Part shown: positions 6,091-6,118 of the stretch, one piece after another | Layout: the number at the start of each line of letters is the position of its first letter | How positions within the stretch are numbered: the first letter of the stretch is position 1 | Assembly: GCA_946221045.1 (NCBI GenBank) | Contig: CAMIIY010000133.1 | Span: 1 to 6,118 of the forward strand | DNA from: an uncultured Oceanospirillaceae bacterium | Lineage (GTDB): Bacteria > Pseudomonadota > Gammaproteobacteria > Pseudomonadales > Balneatricaceae | Reading direction: 5' to 3' | Length of the DNA stretch: 6,118 nucleotides | Program-made: the position numbers and the translations under genes | Notes under the pieces: generated by a model | What the model was told of the DNA's origin: nothing | Seen by the model: only the letters and a program-made list of their open reading frames with translations | Databases searched by the model: none

Positions 6091-6118
6091 TGATGGAAAG
6101 TGACACGGGATATGGGAG

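Noticed and set aside
6093..6118. ATG at 6093 as the start of the next gene
   Set aside because: Only eight codons are visible, there is no SD before it, and the GGGAG at 6114-6118 suggests a start just beyond the window instead.

Overview
The window looks like a chromosomal stretch from a gammaproteobacterium of intermediate G+C content. The flavoprotein at 1455-2633 reads very like E. coli YhiN along its whole length. The long gene at 3895-6090 is a NosR-type protein of the nitrous-oxide respiration system. Together these suggest a denitrifying or N2O-reducing, possibly marine, gammaproteobacterium (Oceanospirillales-like); the rank below class is inference.

Layout. Positions 1-815 hold the 3' part of a circularly permuted ribosome-assembly GTPase (RbgA/YlqF type) whose start lies outside the window. 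It overlaps by 26 bases a small, very basic protein of unknown function (790-1062). A tandem-CDGSH iron-sulfur protein (1140-1391) and a YhiN/HI0933-family FAD protein (1455-2633) follow on the same strand. The flavoprotein gene ends 3 bases from the end of a convergent minus-strand gene (2637-3320), which encodes a HxlR-type winged-helix regulator with a C-terminal SCP2-like domain. The regulator is transcribed divergently from a DUF4242 protein gene (3459-3743). The 138-base gap between them contains a perfect 7-7-7 inverted repeat (3345-3365), a good operator candidate. A 151-base gap then leads into nosR (3895-6090), after which only 28 bases remain.

How the genes relate. Three blocks can be seen: (i) a housekeeping block of ribosome GTPase, small basic protein, CDGSH protein and flavoprotein; (ii) a self-contained divergent regulator/target pair, HxlR-SCP2 and DUF4242; and (iii) nosR, probably the first gene of a nos cluster that continues beyond the window. 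No mobile element, CRISPR array, tRNA or rRNA is visible. All complete genes look intact.

No clearly new multi-gene system is apparent. The items most worth a second look are the HxlR-SCP2/DUF4242 pair with its operator-like repeat, the unusual start region of nosR (no Shine-Dalgarno, a TATAAA box about 15 bases upstream), and the small basic gene overlapping the GTPase.
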